The notes: generated by a model from the letters alone, not told the origin. Counted from the stretch's first letter, positions 36,150 through 45,887 are shown. The stretch is 64,000 bases of DNA from an uncultured Deferribacteres bacterium (GCA_913009825.1 CAJVYQ010000027.1:1-64000); one strand, 5' to 3'. Made by a program: numbers and translations.

Positions 36150-36239
36150 CAAACGGCTCAAACCGGACACGAGCACGCGGGCATGAATTAGCGATTTGAA
36201 AGTTCTCCCGGCGTGCCTGTGCCGTTTAGCCGCAGTCCG
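36144..36239 (+). other. attC-like recombination site
   Basis: GCCTGAC (36144-36150), near RYYYAAC, overlaps the ORF stop. A hairpin follows with arms 36154-36181 and 36207-36232: CGGCT/AGCCG, AAA/TTT, CGG/CCG, ACA/TGT, CACGC/GCGTG and GGG/CCC. Two unpaired C bases (36159, 36163) lie on the left arm, resembling the extrahelical bases of attC sites. The site ends in G36239, followed by TTGGGT. In the circular cassette the right core would be GTTATGC. Length of about 96 bases is in the normal attC range; the two core spacers (3 and 6 bases) are uneven. Confidence 0.62.
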
Positions 36240-36461
36240 TTGGGTGTCTATTCCAAACCGGACCGGGACCCGCGACGCTAGACCATTTCCTCGGTTTTTG
36301 TTGCCGCCGCATTCGGGAAACCCATTGCCGGGGATAATGCCAAAAATCCGGCGGTTTTTCGTCCGGAAATCCTTCCCGTAAAATTGACTTTCGATCACGG
36401 AGAAATTCTCCGGGATTATTTCAAAAAGCAGATCTTTGCAGCCCACGCAATACACAAATAA
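36240..36461 (+). pseudogene. NUDIX hydrolase pseudogene, 3' part
   Basis: Continues the gene interrupted at 35068: LGVYSKPDRDPRR, an in-frame TAG, then TISSVFVAAAFGKPIAGDNA and FRPEILPVKLTFDHGEILRD, ending at TAA 36459-36461. YS.P.RDPR..TIS.VFVA and the LTFDH..IL.DY end are typical of the C-terminal half of ADP-ribose-pyrophosphatase-like NUDIX proteins. The stop codon shows decay after, or independent of, the insertion. Confidence 0.78.
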
Positions 36462-36972
36462 AAAAAATAAGTCCACGAAACATCAGCCTCTGGCGGACAG
36501 GTACGAAATACGCGGAATATGTTTTTGACAGCAAAAACTTTGCGATTTGTAAAATTTCAGTCCTTTAAAATATCTCCCCGAGGAATCTTCCCGAAAGCTA
36601 CTCATCCAAAGAACGATAAGATCAACAAATTTTATCCGATTATTCATGAGAAGCTTTCGGGAATATATTGAAGATAATTGACTTTTTTGAACCGTAATCC
36701 CGCAATTTTCAAAAGACTAAAATGCTACTGTGGCTTTATTGTGTGTATCGCAAGTGAGGCAAACAGTTACTAAAGAGTATAGTAATCGTCTTTCATCATT
36801 CGCGTCAATTTGTGTTATCTGCGGACAAACAAAAGGGGTGCAAAATTTTTTAATCTTGTTAGCCATCTCCAAAATATTACAACCGAAAAGCCGCTTCATT
36901 CTTTCCAAAAAGACTTGATTCTCTACAGCGATTTGATTATGTTTTTTTACTTTGGTATGAAAGGAGAAATTC
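36462..36972. other. Non-coding gap
   Basis: No gene recognised on either strand. It contains a GAAAGCT/AGCTTTC inverted pair (near 36592 and 36652) and AT-rich sequence. AAGGAG at 36961-36966 is the ribosome site of the following degraded gene. Confidence 0.5.
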
Positions 36973-37509
36973 ATCTTAATAAGTGGTAAGTTAAAATTTC
37001 TGCGCTTAACTTTTTTATTTCTGTTTTTGTCAATACAGGCTGCAGGAGTCGGCGCTGCCAATGAGACAGATACATTGTTAATTGTGTTTACGGCAAACAA
37101 CAATGGTCAGTTACTGGATTGCGGCTGCTCAGTAGGTGTTGCCGGCGGTTTGCCCAGAAGGTTGACAGCGGTGAAACGCCTGCGGGAAAAATTTAAAAAT
37201 ATGCTGCTGATCGACGGCGGGGCTTTTTTAGGCACGGCCGACAGGCAGTTGCAGAACTACACAGTTATTCAGGCGTACCAAAAATTTGGCTACGACGCCG
37301 TCACATTAGGCGATCAGGAATTCTGGAACGGCGAGGCATTCTTTGCAAAGAAGGTGCTCACCGGTAATCTGCCGGTACTGTGTTCCAATCTTGAGGGGAA
37401 TTTTTCATTATCACTTTTTCTGATAAAGAAAGCGAAAAAAATAGGAATTTACGCTTTTTTACATCCCGGTGCGTTTGTTTTTTTTCCCTCCGGCAAAGAT
37501 GGAAATTAA
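36973..37509 (+). pseudogene. Truncated secreted metallophosphatase (5'-nucleotidase-like)
   Basis: The frame encodes a signal peptide (KLKFLRLTFLFLFLSIQAAG) and the N-terminal part of a UshA/SoxB-type metallophosphoesterase: FTANNNGQLLDCGCSVGVAGG, LLIDGGAFLG, and YDAVTLGDQEFWNG. Only about 160-178 of the expected 400 or more residues remain, ending GAFVFFPSGKDGN. The position expected for the start (36973, six bases after AAGGAG) is ATC, not ATG; TTG 37027 lies after the signal core. Missing start and lost C-terminal half suggest a pseudogene. A family 1 MITE follows. Confidence 0.62.
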
Positions 37510-37553
37510 TTTTACATTGAGCCGTGCGCAAATGAAAAGTTGATTTGCTAAGA

Positions 37554-37682
37554 CCTGAATTGAGCGATTGTAGGGCGATTCGCTGAATCGCCAGTCTGAT
37601 TTCTATGGATTTTACACTAATAAATGAAAACCCGTTTGGTATTTAAAACGAGATTATAAATGGCTGAATCGCTCGATTTAGG
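37554..37682 (+). repeat. MITE-like element family 1, short subtype, copy 4
   Basis: Termini CCTGAATTGAGCGATTG / AATCGCTCGATTTAGG. The interior differs from the long subtype and shares GTAGGGCGATTC and ACCCGTTTGGTA with 49152-49255. It ends just before the mltG coding region. Confidence 0.65.
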
Positions 37683-37702
37683 CTTTGTAACAATTTCTCT
37701 TT

Positions 37703-38845
37703 TTGAATGGATTTTTAAGGTTATTTTTCCCGCATCATTTAAACGGGAGTAACAGAGAAAAGAAGCTTTCGTTTCGGCGCTTAATAAGTAAAGGGTACCG
37801 TTTTTTGCGAAAATTAGTCATCTTTATTTCAACGATTTTGTTTTTTGTAGTTTTTACTGCAGGCGTTATCGGCTACTTGCTTTACGGGCCAAACAGCGAA
37901 TCGACGTTTCACCGGCAAAAAGTAGTCGTGATTAAAAAGGGCATGAATGTGAACGCCATCAGCAGACTTTTGCAGACGAAAGGTGTGATTTCTCATACAG
38001 GCAGTTTTATCCTTGCCGCAAAAATATTGGGAATCGCCAATGATCTGAAGGCCGGGAGGTACGACTTCAAGGATATTAAAAATAATATTACCATCCTGCG
38101 TGCGATTCATGCAGGAAAAGTAAGCAGTATTCGCGTTACTCTGCCGGAAGGATTACCGGCAAAAAAAATTGTTTCCATTTTAAGTAAAAAATTGGCGGTT
38201 GATTCTGTGAAACTTATGAGATATATTAATGATTCAGCTTTTGTTCATTCTTTGCAGGTCCCGGCTCCGTCATTGGAAGGTTTTCTTTTTCCTGAAACTT
38301 ATGATTTTTTTTGGCAACAGGATGAAGCGGATATCCTGAAAAAACAAGTGGCGTATTTTTTTAAAATTGTGAATGATTCTTTGCAAATGAAAATGAAAGA
38401 AGAAGGTTTAACGCTGCTGCAGGCTGTTACACTGGCATCGTTAATTCAAGGGGAGGCGATGGTGGAAGATGAGATGCCGTTGATTTCTGCCGTTTATCAT
38501 AATCGTTTGCAAAACAAGATGTTACTGCAGGCAGATCCCACGTTGCAGTACATCATTTCCGATGGCCCCAGAAGATTGACCAATGCGGATAAACGGATCG
38601 ATTCACCGTACAACACGTACAGGTATCCGGGGTTGCCGCCGGGACCCATTAACAATCCGGGTATAGCAGCCATCAAAGCGGCTCTTTATCCGGCAAATCT
38701 ACCGTATCTTTATTTTGTCGCCACCGGTGATGGCACGCATGCTTTCAGCCGTACTTTACAGGAGCATTTGCGGGCAAAACAGCAGTTTGACCGGCTGCGG
38801 CGCAATTATTATCGAAAATTGAAATTGGAAAAGGGAAATCATTGA
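37703..38845 (+). CDS. mltG: Endolytic murein transglycosylase MltG
   Basis: Single-pass inner-membrane protein that cuts nascent glycan strands and helps set their length. A basic N-terminus and one membrane helix (LVIFISTILFFVVFTAGVIGYLLYG) are followed by a LysM-like segment (VVVIKKGMNVNAISRLL) and the YceG domain: PEGLPAKKIVSIL, LEGFLFPETYDF, ASLIQGEAMVEDEMPLISAVYHNRL with the catalytic Glu, and ADPTLQYI. The start is unclear: TTG 37703 has no ribosome site; TTG 37805 has AAAGGG nine bases upstream. A MITE ends 20 bases before 37703. The stop overlaps the helicase start. Confidence 0.9.
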   Translation: MNGFLRLFFPHHLNGSNREKKLSFRRLISKGYRFLRKLVIFISTILFFVVFTAGVIGYLLYGPNSESTFHRQKVVVIKKGMNVNAISRLLQTKGVISHTGSFILAAKILGIANDLKAGRYDFKDIKNNITILRAIHAGKVSSIRVTLPEGLPAKKIVSILSKKLAVDSVKLMRYINDSAFVHSLQVPAPSLEGFLFPETYDFFWQQDEADILKKQVAYFFKIVNDSLQMKMKEEGLTLLQAVTLASLIQGEAMVEDEMPLISAVYHNRLQNKMLLQADPTLQYIISDGPRRLTNADKRIDSPYNTYRYPGLPPGPINNPGIAAIKAALYPANLPYLYFVATGDGTHAFSRTLQEHLRAKQQFDRLRRNYYRKLKLEKGNH

Positions 38846-41037
38846 TGTTAGATGGCAGGAATTTAAATACGGATCAAATAGTAGATAGTTTGAATGATGT
38901 CCAGCGTGCCGCCGTGCAATCTGCTCCCGGGCCCATTCTGGTTTTAGCAGGGGCAGGCAGCGGAAAAACCCGGGTATTGATTCATCGCATTGCTTTTCTG
39001 ATGGTCCATTTCCAGGTTCTTCCGGAAAAAATTTTGGCGGTCACATTCACCAATAAAGCGGCGAATGAGATGAAAAGCCGTTTGAAAAATTTGCTGAATA
39101 CCGATTTTCATCATTTGTGGGTGGGCACATTTCATTCTATTTTTTCCCGTATTTTACGCCGGGAAAGCGCGTATACCGGCTTCGGACGAAATTTTGTGAT
39201 CTATGATTCCGATGACCAGTTGCGTATCATCAAAAAAATTATGGACGAGCTGCATTATTCGCAAAAAGAACACAACCCAAGAATGATTCGCGGCAGAATC
39301 AGCCGGTTGAAAAATGAAATGATCTCTCCGGACGTATTCAAAGAGCGGATCGAGGATTTTTTTGATGAGGTGTTGTACAAGGTTTACCTTTATTATATCG
39401 GTTTTCTGAAGAGCAATAACGGTATGGATTTTGACGATCTGATCACCATGCCGGTAAAAATGTTTCGTGAGCATCCACAGGTTCTGGAAAAATATCAAAC
39501 CCTTTTTGAACATATTTTAGTGGATGAGTTTCAGGATACCAATATTGCACAGAATGAATTGGTGGTGCAATTGGGCGCTGTACACCGGAACGTGTTTTTG
39601 GTAGGGGATGATGATCAGTCCATCTACCGCTGGCGCGGCGCCGAAGTGAAAAATATCCTCAATTTTGAAAAATTTTTCCCCGGATGCCAAACGTTCCGTC
39701 TTGAACAAAATTACCGGTCGACGAAAAATATTCTGGAAGCCGCGTATTCGGTGGTTAAGAATAATCGTTATCGTAAAGAAAAACGGCTTTGGACCGAAAA
39801 AGAACGGGGTGAATCGTTGGTGCTCATCGAAGCGGTGGATGAAAACGATGAAGGCGGCAAAATTGTCAATCGCATCCACCATGAAATCAGCCATAACAAG
39901 CGCAATTTTAGTGATTTTGTGGTCTTGTATCGTACTAACGCTCAATCCAGAGCCATCGAAGATGCCCTGCGGCGGAACGCAATTTCTTACATTATCATCG
40001 GCGGCACAAAATTTTATGAACGAAAAGAGATTAAAGATTTCCTTGCCTATCTGCGGGTTATCGACAATCCGCAGGATGATGTCAGCCTGTCGCGTATCCT
40101 CAATGTTCCCGCCCGGGGAATCGGCTCGGTAACCCAGGCCAAACTGCAAAAATATACCGCAGGCAAGCAGATTTCACTGTCGCAGACTTTGTTGGAAGTG
40201 GATAATATTCCCGAAATATCTCACCGTCTGCGGGAAAGGCTGAAAGCATTTGGTAAGTTGTTTGAAAAATATCGTTCCCTGTTGAGTGAACTGAATTTTG
40301 ATGAACTGGCCCGCGTACTCAATGATGAGATCGGGTTTCTCCGCCTGTACAAAGAGGACGGTTCCATCGAGGCGATGAACCGGTATGATAATGTGATGGA
40401 GCTGCTCTCGGCAATTTCGCATTTTTGTGATAACCGGGAGGATCCGTCTCTGTCTCCTTTCCTGGAAGAAGTTGCCCTGCTCACGGATATCGATACCTGG
40501 AACGATCAGTCCAATGCGGTCACTTTGATGACGCTGCACAGCGCGAAAGGGTTGGAATTTCCTGTGGTTTTTATCTCCGGACTGGAAGAAGGGTTGTTTC
40601 CGTTGGGCAGAAGCAAAGATGACCCGGAAGATTTTGAAGAGGAACGCCGCCTGTTTTATGTCGGTCTCACCCGCGCCAAAGAGAAAGTGTATCTTTCCTG
40701 GTCGGAATCACGCCGCCGTTTTACGGAGGGGTACTACAATCAAATATCATCGTTTGTGGATGAAATCGACCCGCAATATCTGGAAATACTGGTGCCGAAA
40801 GTTAAAAGGAGCTATCCATCGTACACTAAACCGGTAGAACAAGTTGTCCCCGATCACGAGGAGGAGAGCCAGGAGACGCCCATTTATGTCGGCTGCCAGG
40901 TTTATCATGAAACCTTCGGTTCGGGAAAAGTGACGGGAATTGAGGGACAGGGAAACAAGATGAAAATTCGGGTAAAATTCGAGGAGGTCGGCGAAAAGAA
41001 ATTACTGTACCGCTACGCACAATTGGAGATTTTGTAA
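38845..41037 (+). CDS. ATP-dependent 3'-5' DNA helicase, UvrD/PcrA type
   Basis: Superfamily 1 helicase of 730 residues for repair and replication restart. Motifs: Walker A LAGAGSGKTRVLIHRI, AVTFTNKAANEMKSRL, Walker B ILVDEFQDTN, VGDDDQSIYRWRGAE, QNYRS, TLMTLHSAKGLEFPVVF, and EERRLFYVGLTRAKEKV. The C-terminal YVGCQVYHETFGSGKVTGIEG resembles the Tudor-like tail of PcrA. ATG 38845 overlaps the mltG stop by one base. Confidence 0.94.
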   Translation: MLDGRNLNTDQIVDSLNDVQRAAVQSAPGPILVLAGAGSGKTRVLIHRIAFLMVHFQVLPEKILAVTFTNKAANEMKSRLKNLLNTDFHHLWVGTFHSIFSRILRRESAYTGFGRNFVIYDSDDQLRIIKKIMDELHYSQKEHNPRMIRGRISRLKNEMISPDVFKERIEDFFDEVLYKVYLYYIGFLKSNNGMDFDDLITMPVKMFREHPQVLEKYQTLFEHILVDEFQDTNIAQNELVVQLGAVHRNVFLVGDDDQSIYRWRGAEVKNILNFEKFFPGCQTFRLEQNYRSTKNILEAAYSVVKNNRYRKEKRLWTEKERGESLVLIEAVDENDEGGKIVNRIHHEISHNKRNFSDFVVLYRTNAQSRAIEDALRRNAISYIIIGGTKFYERKEIKDFLAYLRVIDNPQDDVSLSRILNVPARGIGSVTQAKLQKYTAGKQISLSQTLLEVDNIPEISHRLRERLKAFGKLFEKYRSLLSELNFDELARVLNDEIGFLRLYKEDGSIEAMNRYDNVMELLSAISHFCDNREDPSLSPFLEEVALLTDIDTWNDQSNAVTLMTLHSAKGLEFPVVFISGLEEGLFPLGRSKDDPEDFEEERRLFYVGLTRAKEKVYLSWSESRRRFTEGYYNQISSFVDEIDPQYLEILVPKVKRSYPSYTKPVEQVVPDHEEESQETPIYVGCQVYHETFGSGKVTGIEGQGNKMKIRVKFEEVGEKKLLYRYAQLEIL

Positions 41038-41038
41038 A

Positions 41039-44000
41039 ATGAACCCATTAAAAATGATGAAATGGATTTTGATTCTCTGTGCCGTTATTGTGCTCGGTAA
41101 CGCTGCCGCTGTTCCGGGACAGGAGTCCGAAGCGGTCAGGCAGTATCAGTATGCCAAAAGACTGATGGAAGACGGCCTCAACGATTTGGCCGTAACCCAG
41201 TTCGAGGAATACATTCGTCTCTATCCGGACAGTCCCAATCTGCCGGAAGCGCAATTTCTGATGGCATCACTGCTGCGCAAAATCGGCCGGTTTCCGGAAT
41301 CTTCCCGTGCATTCCGCTTTCTCTTAGTGAAATACCCGGAGTATCCCCGTTGTGATGAAGCCCTTTACACCATCGCCCAAAATTATATCAGCAGCGGCGA
41401 AGTAAAAAAAAGCATTGAAATATTTGAAAGGTTCTCACTGTTTTACCCCAAAAGCGCGCGGGCGCCGGCTGCCTATTTGCAGGCGGGCATTCTCTGGTAC
41501 AATCTGAACGATCTGGTTCGGGCGGAAGAAGATTGGCTGCGGCTGATTCAGGAATATCCGCAATCTCAAACGGTTCAAACTGCACGGCTCAAACTGTCTG
41601 CGCTGTATTTTAAAAAGCGGGATTTTAAAGCGGCTCAGGCGCAAATCGACCGGATTTTGGCTGTCAATCCCAAGGGGGAGCTGCTGGCCAAAGTGATTCT
41701 GCTCAAAGCGCAGGTTCTGGCGCAGCAGTATCGCCTGAATGAAGCGGAACAACTGTTTGCACAGGCAGGTAAATTGAAACTTTCGCCGGCCAACCGGGTG
41801 CGGGTTAAGCTGGCTTATGCCGGGTATCTCATGGAAACGAGTCATCCTGATCCGGCGCAAAAAGAGCTGCAGCCGCTCATGACGGATGTCCTGCAAAATG
41901 CACTAAGAGATTCGCTTCAACTTGCCTGGATTCGGTCGGAATATGCCCTGCGGCATGACCAGGCTGTTCTGACCGGAATCAACCAAAACCAGCACACATT
42001 TCAGGACAGCGCTTTGTTAATTCCGCTGCTTGAACTGGGCATCAACAGCGCGGTACGCAGCGAAAACCACTCTTTTGCCATCGATTTTCTCAAAAAACGC
42101 CTGTCATTTGAAAAGCTGGACAGATCCGATAAACCGTTGATCAAGCAATATTATTTGCAGTTGTTGCACGAACTGCGTGCGGCAAACCTCATTGCCGACG
42201 CCCTGCAGCATGGCAAAATGATTTTAACCTGGGATTGGCAGGATTGGGATTTCACCGACCAGGTGCGATTTGATTTGGCGCAAATTTACCGCAACGAATT
42301 GGCCCAGCCGCGGCAGGCGCTGTTCTATTACGAGCAAATTCTGGCGCCTTCCCATAAAAGCAAATTGTCCGATGATACCGCCTTTTACATGGCGCTTTGT
42401 TATGAAGCCCTGGCGGATGAAAAACAGGCTGTGAGCATTTTGCGTAATTTTAGTAATGTATTTCCGGGCAGCCCGTTTATTGAAAGGATCACTAAAAAGC
42501 TTGAATATATGCAAAATTACAAACCGAATATTGCTGCCGGTGAGTACTCCCGGTTATCGGTGCATTTATCTTCTTTGTTGCTGGACGGCGACAAAGAGGG
42601 TGCGGTTTTTGCCATGATTCAACAACTGTTTAGTGATTTCAAGGATTACCGCGGCGCTATTCAACTGATTAAATTGGCAACGACAAAAAAATTGTTATCT
42701 GACAAGCGTGACCAACTCGATCGTATGCTCGGTCAGTCTTTTTACCGGCTGGCAAGGATAGACCGGGACAGCACCGTTGCCGCCGCTCATCTGGACAGCG
42801 CCAGAACCTGCCTGCTGCAATACCTGACTGCGACGGCCAATCCGGCCGAACAGATGCGGGTCGCTTTGTTGGTGCATGATATCGACCGGCGGAATAAACA
42901 ATTGACCACCATGGATTTTTTAGGTGAATATGATTTTCTTGCCAAATTGGTTGCAAGATTCAAAGGTACAGCCGGGATAGATGTTCTGCAGCTTCGTCTG
43001 GGGAAATTGTTACAGGATTATGGCAACCGGGCGGCAAAGGATTCGATCCGGTCCGCAATTGCCATTTACAGCGATATTCTGTCCGATTCCCTGGCGCAGA
43101 AAGATACTGCGGAAAGAAAACAGGTGAAATATTCCTTCAACCGGGTGTCTCCCCGGGAAGAAGCGATGTATTTCCGCAGTGAGGCTTATTTTATGCTGCA
43201 GGATACCAACAAAACGCTGGCCGATCTTGAGACTTATCAGGTAAACTATCCGACGGGAGAATACATTTTCTCCGTTTTTGAACGGGAGGCAAAGACCCTT
43301 GCTCATAAGGGGGAATGGCAGCAGGCGGAAGCAAAGTTCAATCAAATGGTGCAAAAATTTTATTACATGCCGGAAATAGATGCCGCCAATATGGAGTTGG
43401 CCGGGATCAGAATCCGGCTGCAACAGTACCAGGAGGCGATCAGGATTCTGCAACCGTTGCGAGGACAGCCGGAAGCATTGTATTTACTGGGTTTTGCCCA
43501 TCAAATGAACGGTACGTTATTGGACGCCGGGAAATTTTACAATCTGTATCTCAATCGTTATCCGGCGGGAAAACATGTGCCCGATGTCTACCTGAATCTG
43601 GCGAAAATGGCCGCGGAACATCAGCAAAAAAATGAAGCCGCCTACTACAACGACCTGTTCCTGCGCAAATTTCCACAGGACCCGCGCAGTTTTGCCGTGC
43701 TGACCTCCCTGGCGGATGAAAAATTTACCGCCGGTGATTACAAATCAGCTTATGAGCAGTATGGAACACTGCTGAAAACAATGCCGGATGATGTAGGTTT
43801 ACAAAAGAAACACATTATTTGTCTGGTTCGCATAGGAAAAATTAGTGCGGCGAATAAAGCCATGAAGGTTTTCAAAAAGAAATACAACGATCCCAAAGAA
43901 GAAATGGCTGAGATACAATATGAAATTGCCAACTCTTATCTGACACAGAAATTTTTTAAAATTGCGGAAAAAAGTTTAAAAAGTGTGGCGTCTAAATATA

Positions 44001-44740
44001 AAAATACCCAATATGCCGTTTACGCCCGGTACAGTTTGGGAAAATTGAAATTGATCACCAACCACACGGAAGAAGGGTTGGATATTCTTACCAAAATTCC
44101 CGCCAAATACAAAGGAAATCCGGCGTTGCCGGAGGTGTATTTAACGCTGGGAGATTTCTACTACAAAACAAAGCAGTTCGGCAACGCTTTGTCCGCGCTG
44201 GATAAAGTGCTGAAAAACAATCCGTCCGAACCGATCGAAATCACCACGAGGAAGTATCTCATCAAAATTTTGAAAGACGTGGCGCAGAACGAATCCCGTC
44301 TTATTGCTTTGCGGCATTTCCTGAAAAAATATCCCCGTGACCGGGATGCGTTTCATTATCAGATCGAATTAGGCATCACCTATTTCAATTTAAATGAATA
44401 TGACCGCGCAATCTCCCAGTTGCGTTCCCTGCTGCCCAAAGCAAACAATGATGACGAGGCTGAAATTCGCTATTGGATTGCCAAAAGTTATTTTAATTGG
44501 GGGCAGTTTCGCAAAGCGATTTCGGAATATCTGAAACTCACCTACCTGACCAAACCGACCAAGTTGCCCTGGCATGTAACGGCGGAATATGAGTCCGGTT
44601 TGGCTTACATGAAACTGAGTGAGTGGGACAGAGCCAGGGAGCTGTTTAAAAATATTGTAAAAAAAGAGGGCGCCGGCAGTGATTTTGGCCGTTTCGCTCT
44701 GTTGAAATTGCAGGAAGTGGATCAGATGCAGAAAAATTAA
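41039..44740 (+). CDS. Large exported tetratricopeptide-repeat protein
   Basis: 1233 residues with an N-terminal signal peptide (MMKWILILCAVIVLGNAAAVPGQ) and TPR-like helical repeats along the whole length, for example YAKRLMEDGLNDLAVTQFEEYIRLYP, EALYTIAQNYISSGEVKKSIEIFERF, and ARYSLGKLKLITNHTEEGLDIL. Some resemble YbgF/BamD-type repeats. Likely a periplasmic or outer-membrane-associated scaffold; no catalytic domain seen. It begins one base after the helicase stop, with GGAG (41026-41029) as ribosome site, so it is in the mltG-helicase operon. Specific function unknown. Confidence 0.85.
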   Translation: MNPLKMMKWILILCAVIVLGNAAAVPGQESEAVRQYQYAKRLMEDGLNDLAVTQFEEYIRLYPDSPNLPEAQFLMASLLRKIGRFPESSRAFRFLLVKYPEYPRCDEALYTIAQNYISSGEVKKSIEIFERFSLFYPKSARAPAAYLQAGILWYNLNDLVRAEEDWLRLIQEYPQSQTVQTARLKLSALYFKKRDFKAAQAQIDRILAVNPKGELLAKVILLKAQVLAQQYRLNEAEQLFAQAGKLKLSPANRVRVKLAYAGYLMETSHPDPAQKELQPLMTDVLQNALRDSLQLAWIRSEYALRHDQAVLTGINQNQHTFQDSALLIPLLELGINSAVRSENHSFAIDFLKKRLSFEKLDRSDKPLIKQYYLQLLHELRAANLIADALQHGKMILTWDWQDWDFTDQVRFDLAQIYRNELAQPRQALFYYEQILAPSHKSKLSDDTAFYMALCYEALADEKQAVSILRNFSNVFPGSPFIERITKKLEYMQNYKPNIAAGEYSRLSVHLSSLLLDGDKEGAVFAMIQQLFSDFKDYRGAIQLIKLATTKKLLSDKRDQLDRMLGQSFYRLARIDRDSTVAAAHLDSARTCLLQYLTATANPAEQMRVALLVHDIDRRNKQLTTMDFLGEYDFLAKLVARFKGTAGIDVLQLRLGKLLQDYGNRAAKDSIRSAIAIYSDILSDSLAQKDTAERKQVKYSFNRVSPREEAMYFRSEAYFMLQDTNKTLADLETYQVNYPTGEYIFSVFEREAKTLAHKGEWQQAEAKFNQMVQKFYYMPEIDAANMELAGIRIRLQQYQEAIRILQPLRGQPEALYLLGFAHQMNGTLLDAGKFYNLYLNRYPAGKHVPDVYLNLAKMAAEHQQKNEAAYYNDLFLRKFPQDPRSFAVLTSLADEKFTAGDYKSAYEQYGTLLKTMPDDVGLQKKHIICLVRIGKISAANKAMKVFKKKYNDPKEEMAEIQYEIANSYLTQKFFKIAEKSLKSVASKYKNTQYAVYARYSLGKLKLITNHTEEGLDILTKIPAKYKGNPALPEVYLTLGDFYYKTKQFGNALSALDKVLKNNPSEPIEITTRKYLIKILKDVAQNESRLIALRHFLKKYPRDRDAFHYQIELGITYFNLNEYDRAISQLRSLLPKANNDDEAEIRYWIAKSYFNWGQFRKAISEYLKLTYLTKPTKLPWHVTAEYESGLAYMKLSEWDRARELFKNIVKKEGAGSDFGRFALLKLQEVDQMQKN

Positions 44741-44799
44741 ACCGGGTAACCGCAATTGGAACTTGTGTTTTGCCCTGTCGTTGAAAAAATAGTTGAATT

Positions 44800-44991
44800 C
44801 AGTAGTTTCCGGTTAGGTTTTTACCGCAATGCCACCCCGAAGTAAAACTTCGGCACTAAGAATAGTAAGGACGCTGAAGTGCCCTGTGTCGTAAGCGTCA
44901 TTTATGACGCTTCCTATTCTTAGCCTGATGGTTTACCATCAGGTGAGCTTTGTTATTTGCAGGGTTGCAAGAACTTGACCGGAAACTACTG
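44800..44991 (+). mobile_element. MITE-like element family 2, copy c
   Basis: Termini CAGTAGTTTCCGGTTAGG / TTGACCGGAAACTACTG. Perfect 9-bp target duplication AGTTGAATT on both sides (44791-44799 and 44992-45000). The interior hairpins CCGAAGTAAAACTTCGG and CCTGATGGTTTACCATCAGG match the pattern of copy b. No coding capacity. Confidence 0.82.
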
Positions 44992-45054
44992 AGTTGAATT
45001 GCATTATTTCAGGTTTTAAGAATGATGGCATCGTTCAACCGAAGGAGATTCAAT

Positions 45055-45744
45055 ATGTCCAGGATAATTTTTGCCGGTTTGCTAATTGTGTTGTTGGCCT
45101 CAACCGGATTTGCTCAAAAAAAAGTGATCAAAGCCAAACCGGAAGAAGAACAGCGTAAAAAAGAGGCGGTAGTAAAAAAAAGAAAAGAAGAATTGAGAAA
45201 AAGAATATTGCGCAGTAAACTACAGCGACCGCCATTGACCAATGCCGGCGGCGCCGGCGTTCATGTCCTCGACAACAGATATATGGGTTTCAGCGGCGAA
45301 TACGGCAGGCTTTATCGCAACGCAGGCTGGTCAATCAGGTTTTCTTATTACACGGTTCCCAGCGACCAGTTTTATTTTGATCCTTATTATTGGCAATTTG
45401 TGCAGAGAGACCGCGGTTCCATGTTGATGCTGGCGTTTAACAGCAAAATTTTGCTGCCTATCCTCAGAAATCAACCCAATATGAGCCCGTTTTGGACTAT
45501 TGGTGCAGGGCCTGTTTTAGGAATTCAGACAGATTGGAACAGGCAGTTCCCCGGTAGTGTGATTCATGCCTACTCGATTGGGGGATACACGGTGTATATT
45601 GGCCCTGGAATGGATTACTTTTTGGGCGATTGGTTTATGAACTTTAATATTCACTATCAACTGCTGCGGTTCACAAAACCTATTTTTGGCAAAGATAATT
45701 TTGATGGTTTCTCCTTTTCCATCGGTTTTGGCAAAGTGTTTTAA
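45055..45744 (+). CDS. Putative outer-membrane beta-barrel protein
   Basis: 229 residues: signal peptide (MSRIIFAGLLIVLLASTGFAQ), a highly charged segment rich in Lys, Glu and Arg (residues 22-60, likely coiled or linker), then an aromatic, glycine-rich part with alternating beta-strand pattern (WSIRFSYYTVPSDQFYFDPY, PFWTIGAGPVLGIQTDW, DWFMNFNIHYQLLRF) ending FSFSIGFGKVF with a terminal Phe, as in many outer-membrane proteins. GAAGGAG precedes ATG 45055. No family recognised; a MITE lies 63 bases upstream. Confidence 0.65.
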   Translation: MSRIIFAGLLIVLLASTGFAQKKVIKAKPEEEQRKKEAVVKKRKEELRKRILRSKLQRPPLTNAGGAGVHVLDNRYMGFSGEYGRLYRNAGWSIRFSYYTVPSDQFYFDPYYWQFVQRDRGSMLMLAFNSKILLPILRNQPNMSPFWTIGAGPVLGIQTDWNRQFPGSVIHAYSIGGYTVYIGPGMDYFLGDWFMNFNIHYQLLRFTKPIFGKDNFDGFSFSIGFGKVF

Positions 45745-45887
45745 ACTAAAACCTTCTGAATTTTTGCAATTCAATTAAGGTGTTTCATGAATCCCGAAAT
45801 AAAGGACACAATAACACCTGAGAACCTATTATCGGGCAACCGACGTATATTTTGCTTCATCTTTTCCCCCACAAAAGGAGGTGAAAA

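Larger units (their letters stand above)
35069..36239 (+). mobile_element. Integron-type gene cassette inserted in a NUDIX gene
   Basis: The two halves of the NUDIX gene join precisely if 35069-36239 is removed, restoring CTG TTG GGT GTC TAT (LLGVY) and the site GTTGGGT, which fits the integrase core GTTRRRY. On insertion the G stays left (35068) and TTGGGT right (36240), the exact pattern of cassette recombination between G and TT. The insert holds one ORF starting 43 bases from the left edge and ends in an attC-like hairpin. It is much more AT-rich than its surroundings. No integrase gene is present, so this would be insertion at a secondary site. Confidence 0.68.
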
